Source: Oscillospiraceae bacterium
GTDB lineage: Bacteria > Bacillota > Clostridia > Oscillospirales > Oscillospiraceae
Direction: 5' to 3'
NCBI GenBank assembly: GCA_020025275.1
Contig: JAHHSI010000037.1
Location: 1-9,577, forward strand
DNA: 9,577 nt
The translations under genes and the position numbers were made by a program. The notes below the pieces were generated by a model. The model was not told the origin of the DNA. It ran no database searches and was given only the letters and a program-made list of their open reading frames with translations. Of this stretch, positions 6,554 through 9,577 are shown in pieces. The number at the start of each line of letters is the position of its first letter. Position 1 is the first letter of the stretch.

Positions 6554-7165
6554 ATGCGAGAAAATGGAGGACGCTATACGGGAAAACGCCTGGCGCCTGT
6601 GGAGCAGAAGCGGAGCTTCTGGAGAGACTGGGGCTATCTTCTGGTGACGGCTCTGGTGGTGATCGTGCTGTTTCGCGTTGTTTTGCAGCTGGCGTGGGTG
6701 GACACCGGCTCGATGAAAGCGACGATCCCGGAGCGATCTCTTCTCGTTTCCCTGCGCCTGCCCTATCTGGTGGGAGATCCGGAACCGGAGCGTGGCGATG
6801 TGGTGACGTTCTGGGATGAGGAACTGGATAAGCTGCTGGTCAAGCGGGTCATCGGGCTGCCGGGGGAGCAGATCACCTTCCAAAACGGCTATGTCTATAT
6901 TGACGGGCAGCGGCTGGAGGAGCCGTATCTTCCGGAGCAGGGCGTCACCACCAGCGGCAATCAAGACGTGTTTCTGGTGCCGGAGGGCTGTCTCTTTGTG
7001 ATGGGTGACAACCGAGAAAATTCATTGGACAGCCGCCGCCTTACCAAACCGTATATTCCCGTGGAAGAAGTGCGGGCCAGAACCATGGTGGTGGTCTCGC
7101 TTATGCCGGCCCGGGAGGGCGATGAGAAGCTGCACTGGCGGGGTGTGCGCACAGTGTCTGAATAA
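6554..7165 (+). CDS. lepB: Signal peptidase I
   Basis: This serine-lysine protease removes signal peptides from exported proteins on the outer face of the membrane. It is 203 residues long, the size of Gram-positive SipS/SipT enzymes. After a basic cytoplasmic N terminus, one membrane anchor spans about residues 27-47. The catalytic serine is Ser53 in DTGSMKATI and the general base is Lys97 in LVKRVIGLPG. Box E is MGDNRENSLDSR (150-161). The serine box has Ala at position 56 where most members have Pro (SMxPT). The start is ATG at 6554 with a GAGGAAGGA site at 6536-6544. It is inserted between hpt and ftsH, which are usually neighbours. Its stop codon abuts the ftsH ribosome binding site, so lepB and ftsH are probably translated from the same mRNA. 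Confidence 0.93.
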   Translation: MRENGGRYTGKRLAPVEQKRSFWRDWGYLLVTALVVIVLFRVVLQLAWVDTGSMKATIPERSLLVSLRLPYLVGDPEPERGDVVTFWDEELDKLLVKRVIGLPGEQITFQNGYVYIDGQRLEEPYLPEQGVTTSGNQDVFLVPEGCLFVMGDNRENSLDSRRLTKPYIPVEEVRARTMVVVSLMPAREGDEKLHWRGVRTVSE

Positions 7166-7180
7166 GGAGGAGTGAGAGAG

Positions 7181-9010
7181 TTGAATGAGAGAAGGAGAAT
7201 CGGACCGGGCGTGATCCTGCTGATCCTGCTGCTGGTCTTTGTGAGCATCAATATCTTCGGAGGGATGCGCTCAAAAAATGCGGTGAGCTACTACGAACTG
7301 CGGCAGCTCTTTATGCAGGAAAAGGTGCAGGAGTTTTCCATCACCGACACCAAACTGACCGCAAAGCTGCAAGACGGCAGTTCCACGGTCTGCGACCTCT
7401 ATGACTTTGATCTTTTTTACAACGATCTGGACGGACTGGTCAAGGAGCAGGCGGCGGCCGGTATCATCAAAAACTATGACTACTATGCCGACCACTCCAC
7501 CAACTGGCTGCCGACACTGATGCCCTATGTGCTGATCTTCCTCTGCTTCTTTTTCCTTATGGGTGTGATGAACCGCATGGGCGGCGGAGCCATGCAGCAG
7601 CAGGACCGCATGGCCAAATTCGGCGAAGCGCGGACGCAGGAGGGGATCGGCAGCAGCAAAACCTTCCGTGACGTGGCCGGCGCCGACGAGGAAAAAGAAG
7701 AGCTGCAGGAGATCGTGGAGTTCCTGCGTGATCCGCAGAAATACCTGCAGCTGGGGGCGCATATCCCCAAGGGCGTTTTACTGGTGGGCCCTCCCGGTAC
7801 CGGCAAGACACTGCTGGCCAAGGCGGTGGCCGGAGAGGCCGGGGTGAGGTTCCTCTCTATCTCCGGTTCCGATTTTGTGGAAATGTACGTGGGCGTCGGC
7901 GCCAGCCGTGTCCGGGATCTCTTTGCACAGGCCAAGAAGGACGGGCCGGCCATCATCTTTATTGATGAGATCGATGCCGTCGGCCGCCAGCGTGGCAGCG
8001 GTCTGGGCGGCGGCCACGACGAGCGTGAGCAGACGCTGAACCAACTGTTGGTGGAGATGGACGGCTTTGGCAGCAACGAGGGGGTCGTGGTCATGGCGGC
8101 CACCAACCGTGTGGATATTCTGGACCCTGCGCTGCTGCGGCCCGGCCGCTTTGATCGGCAGATCTATGTGGGATTGCCGGACATCAAGGGCCGTGAGGAG
8201 ATCCTGCGGATCCATGCCCGCAACAAGCCGCTGGCAGAGGATGTGGAGCTGGCCAAGATCGCCCGCAGCACGGCGGGCTTTACCGGAGCGGATCTGGAGA
8301 ACCTGCTCAACGAAGCGGCGCTGCTGGCCGGGCGGAATGACCGCAGCGCCATCACCATGCACGATGTGGATGAGGCGGTGATCAAGGTGATTGCCGGCCC
8401 GGAGAAGCACAGCCGTGTCGTCCCGCAGCATGAGCGGCGGCTGACGGCCTATCATGAGGCCGGTCACGCCATTGTTACCCACGCCCTGCCGGAGCATGAG
8501 GCGGTCCACCAGATCACCATTATTCCCCGTGGACAGGCCGGCGGCATGACCATCTATCTGCCGGAGGAGGATCGCTCCTACCTCTCCAAGCGCTATATGG
8601 AGGAGCAGATCGTCACGTTACTGGGCGGACGTGCGGCGGAGGCGCTGATGCTGGAGGATATTTCCACCGGGGCGTCCAACGACATTCAGCGAGCCACGGC
8701 CATGGCCCGCAAAATGGTGGGCACCTACGGCATGAGCCAGCGGCTGGGCAACGTGGCCTTTGATACGGGACACGATGAGGTGTTCATCGGAAAATCCATG
8801 GCGCAGACCCGCCCCTATTCGGAGGAGACGGCAGCGGAGATGGACGGGGAGATCCGCCGGATCATTGATGCGGCCTACGAGCGGGCCCTCGCCATTTTGG
8901 AGGAAAACCGTGCACAGCTGGTGGAGGTAGCTGAGTATCTGCTGGTCCACGAAGTTATGAGCGGTGAGGAATTTGAAAACGTCTTTGCTGCGGAAAAAAG
9001 CGCCCAGTAA
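7181..9010 (+). CDS. ftsH: ATP-dependent zinc metalloprotease FtsH
   Basis: FtsH is a hexameric membrane AAA protease that extracts and degrades unassembled membrane proteins and some cytoplasmic regulators. From the chosen start it has 609 residues, at the short end for the family. Membrane segments lie at about 10-26 and 110-129, flanking an external domain of about 80 residues. The AAA module has Walker A GPPGTGKT (203-210), Walker B IIFIDEID (258-265) and the second region of homology ending in RPGRFDRQI. The zinc site is HEAGH (425-429), with Asp501 in STGASND as third ligand. I chose TTG at 7181 because AAGGAGG (7164-7170) lies 10 nt upstream; the in-frame GTG at 7172 is only 1 nt from that site. 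The site overlaps the lepB stop codon. Transcription should end at the inverted repeat starting at 9034. Confidence 0.95.
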   Translation: MNERRRIGPGVILLILLLVFVSINIFGGMRSKNAVSYYELRQLFMQEKVQEFSITDTKLTAKLQDGSSTVCDLYDFDLFYNDLDGLVKEQAAAGIIKNYDYYADHSTNWLPTLMPYVLIFLCFFFLMGVMNRMGGGAMQQQDRMAKFGEARTQEGIGSSKTFRDVAGADEEKEELQEIVEFLRDPQKYLQLGAHIPKGVLLVGPPGTGKTLLAKAVAGEAGVRFLSISGSDFVEMYVGVGASRVRDLFAQAKKDGPAIIFIDEIDAVGRQRGSGLGGGHDEREQTLNQLLVEMDGFGSNEGVVVMAATNRVDILDPALLRPGRFDRQIYVGLPDIKGREEILRIHARNKPLAEDVELAKIARSTAGFTGADLENLLNEAALLAGRNDRSAITMHDVDEAVIKVIAGPEKHSRVVPQHERRLTAYHEAGHAIVTHALPEHEAVHQITIIPRGQAGGMTIYLPEEDRSYLSKRYMEEQIVTLLGGRAAEALMLEDISTGASNDIQRATAMARKMVGTYGMSQRLGNVAFDTGHDEVFIGKSMAQTRPYSEETAAEMDGEIRRIIDAAYERALAILEENRAQLVEVAEYLLVHEVMSGEEFENVFAAEKSAQ

Positions 9011-9033
9011 AGGCATCGTTTAATGAAAAACAA

Positions 9034-9075
9034 AAAGCAGCCGGGAGAACCATGTGCGGTCCTCCCGGCTGCTTT
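9034..9075 (+). terminator. Intergenic terminator after ftsH (bidirectional type)
   Basis: Perfect 14-bp arms at 9034-9047 and 9062-9075 enclose a loop that can form three more pairs (9049-9051 with 9058-9060). On the + strand the stem starts 23 bases after the ftsH stop and ends in TTT followed by GTATCTATT, a modest T-tract. On the minus strand it is followed by TTTTTGTTTTT, so it could also stop transcription arriving from mrp. Confidence 0.85.
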
Positions 9076-9130
9076 GTATCTATTGCGGGCGATGGAGGTG
9101 TCATGCAGACAGGGTATGCGGCGGAGAAAA

Positions 9131-9164
9131 AACGAGAGCTTCCTGTTTACAGGAAGCTCTCGTT
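9131..9164 (-). terminator. Terminator of the mrp gene
   Basis: A perfect 15-bp inverted repeat (9131-9145 with 9150-9164) has a 4-nt loop. Read on the minus strand it begins 12 bases after the mrp stop codon and ends in a run of six T residues (complement of 9127-9132), a textbook intrinsic terminator. On the + strand the stem is followed by GTGTGTTG, so it would act poorly in that direction. Confidence 0.9.
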
Positions 9165-9176
9165 GTGTGTTGTCGG

Positions 9177-9577
9177 TTATTCGCTGATGGCGTCGGCCAC
9201 ATCGTCCAGCCAGTTCCCTTGGAAGGACTCGATATCGCCGTGGTCCACCAGAGTGGCCAGCGCCGGCTCGATAGGCATCTTGGCCAGTACGGGCAGATCG
9301 TAGCGGGCGGCGGCCTCCTCGGTCTTGCCCTCGCCGAAGAGGTAGAGTTTTTTGCCGCAGTCGGGACAGGTGAGGTAGCTCATATTTTCGACCAAGCCCA
9401 CGATGGGGATATTCATCATCTGGGCCATCTTTACGGCCTTTTCCACCACCATGCTGACCAGCTCCTGCGGAGAGGCCACGATGATGACGCCGTCCACCGG
9501 CAGGGTCTGGAACACGTTCAGCGCCACGTCACCGGTTCCGGGAGGCATATCCACGAACATATAGTCCACGTCCTGCC
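9177..9577 (-). CDS. mrp: Mrp/NBP35-family Fe-S carrier ATPase, C-terminal part (runs off right edge)
   Basis: Mrp (ApbC) proteins are MinD/ParA-type P-loop ATPases that bind and transfer iron-sulfur clusters. Only the last 132 residues, roughly the C-terminal half, are present; the Walker A region and start lie beyond the right edge. The fragment opens with DYMFVDMPPGTGDVAL, the family Walker B/switch signature. It continues with VASPQELV and the diagnostic VENMSYLTCPDCG, where the CPDC pair is the cluster-binding CxxC motif. The late part (LAKMPIEPALATLVDHGDI) also fits the family. Translation extends to the window edge, so no start can be assigned; an internal GTG at 9569 is not the start. 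The gene converges on ftsH, with two hairpins between them. The physiological target proteins are not indicated by the context seen here. Confidence 0.93.
   Translation of the reverse strand, partial: QDVDYMFVDMPPGTGDVALNVFQTLPVDGVIIVASPQELVSMVVEKAVKMAQMMNIPIVGLVENMSYLTCPDCGKKLYLFGEGKTEEAAARYDLPVLAKMPIEPALATLVDHGDIESFQGNWLDDVADAISE

Noticed and set aside
5882..6964. 360-aa minus-strand open frame antisense to hpt and lepB
   Set aside because: It spans two canonical genes and the hairpin between them, and its translation has no recognisable family features.
7778..8509. 243-aa minus-strand open frame antisense to ftsH
   Set aside because: It lies opposite the AAA domain of a canonical ftsH and is explained by codon bias on the sense strand.
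9052..9303. 83-aa + strand open frame in the ftsH-mrp spacer
   Set aside because: It runs through both terminator hairpins and into mrp antisense, has no ribosome binding site, and has no family resemblance.

Overview
The window is an ordinary housekeeping region of a Firmicutes (Bacillota) genome, most likely a moderately GC-rich gut-type Clostridia such as the Oscillospiraceae. That placement is inferred from gene content (GdpP, RNase J, HprT, SipS-like signal peptidase), strong AGGAGG-type ribosome binding sites, use of TTG starts, and GC-rich coding DNA between AT-rich intergenic spacers. I found no rRNA, tRNA, CRISPR array, insertion sequence, prophage or recognisable new system.

Layout. 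At the left edge, the 5' part of an RNase J gene reads leftward. A 418-bp divergent intergenic region (282-699) follows. It carries two outward-facing promoter candidates, both with TGn extended -10 elements, and a long leader with several inverted repeats in front of RNase J. From 700 to 9010 seven genes lie on the + strand with short gaps: gdpP (c-di-AMP phosphodiesterase), rplI (ribosomal protein L9), dnaB (replicative helicase), tilS (tRNA-Ile lysidine synthetase), hpt (hypoxanthine phosphoribosyltransferase), lepB (signal peptidase I) and ftsH (membrane AAA protease). The only gap above 50 bp in this run is hpt-lepB (75 bp), which holds a terminator-like hairpin. After ftsH, two strong inverted repeats end transcription from both sides. 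The 3' part of a convergent mrp/NBP35-type Fe-S carrier gene runs off the right edge.

How the genes fit together. The run joins two sets that lie apart in Bacillus subtilis: gdpP-rplI-dnaB and tilS-hpt-ftsH. A signal peptidase gene is inserted just before ftsH, so two membrane-anchored proteolytic enzymes are adjacent. The shared theme is growth-linked housekeeping (replication, translation, purine salvage, second-messenger turnover, membrane protein quality control). GdpP and HprT are both known targets of (p)ppGpp in Firmicutes. The observations most worth a second look are the structured RNase J leader, a non-consensus residue in the GdpP DHHA1 glycine motif, a promoter-like AT-rich patch inside tilS, the hpt-lepB hairpin, and the TTG starts of the two membrane proteins.
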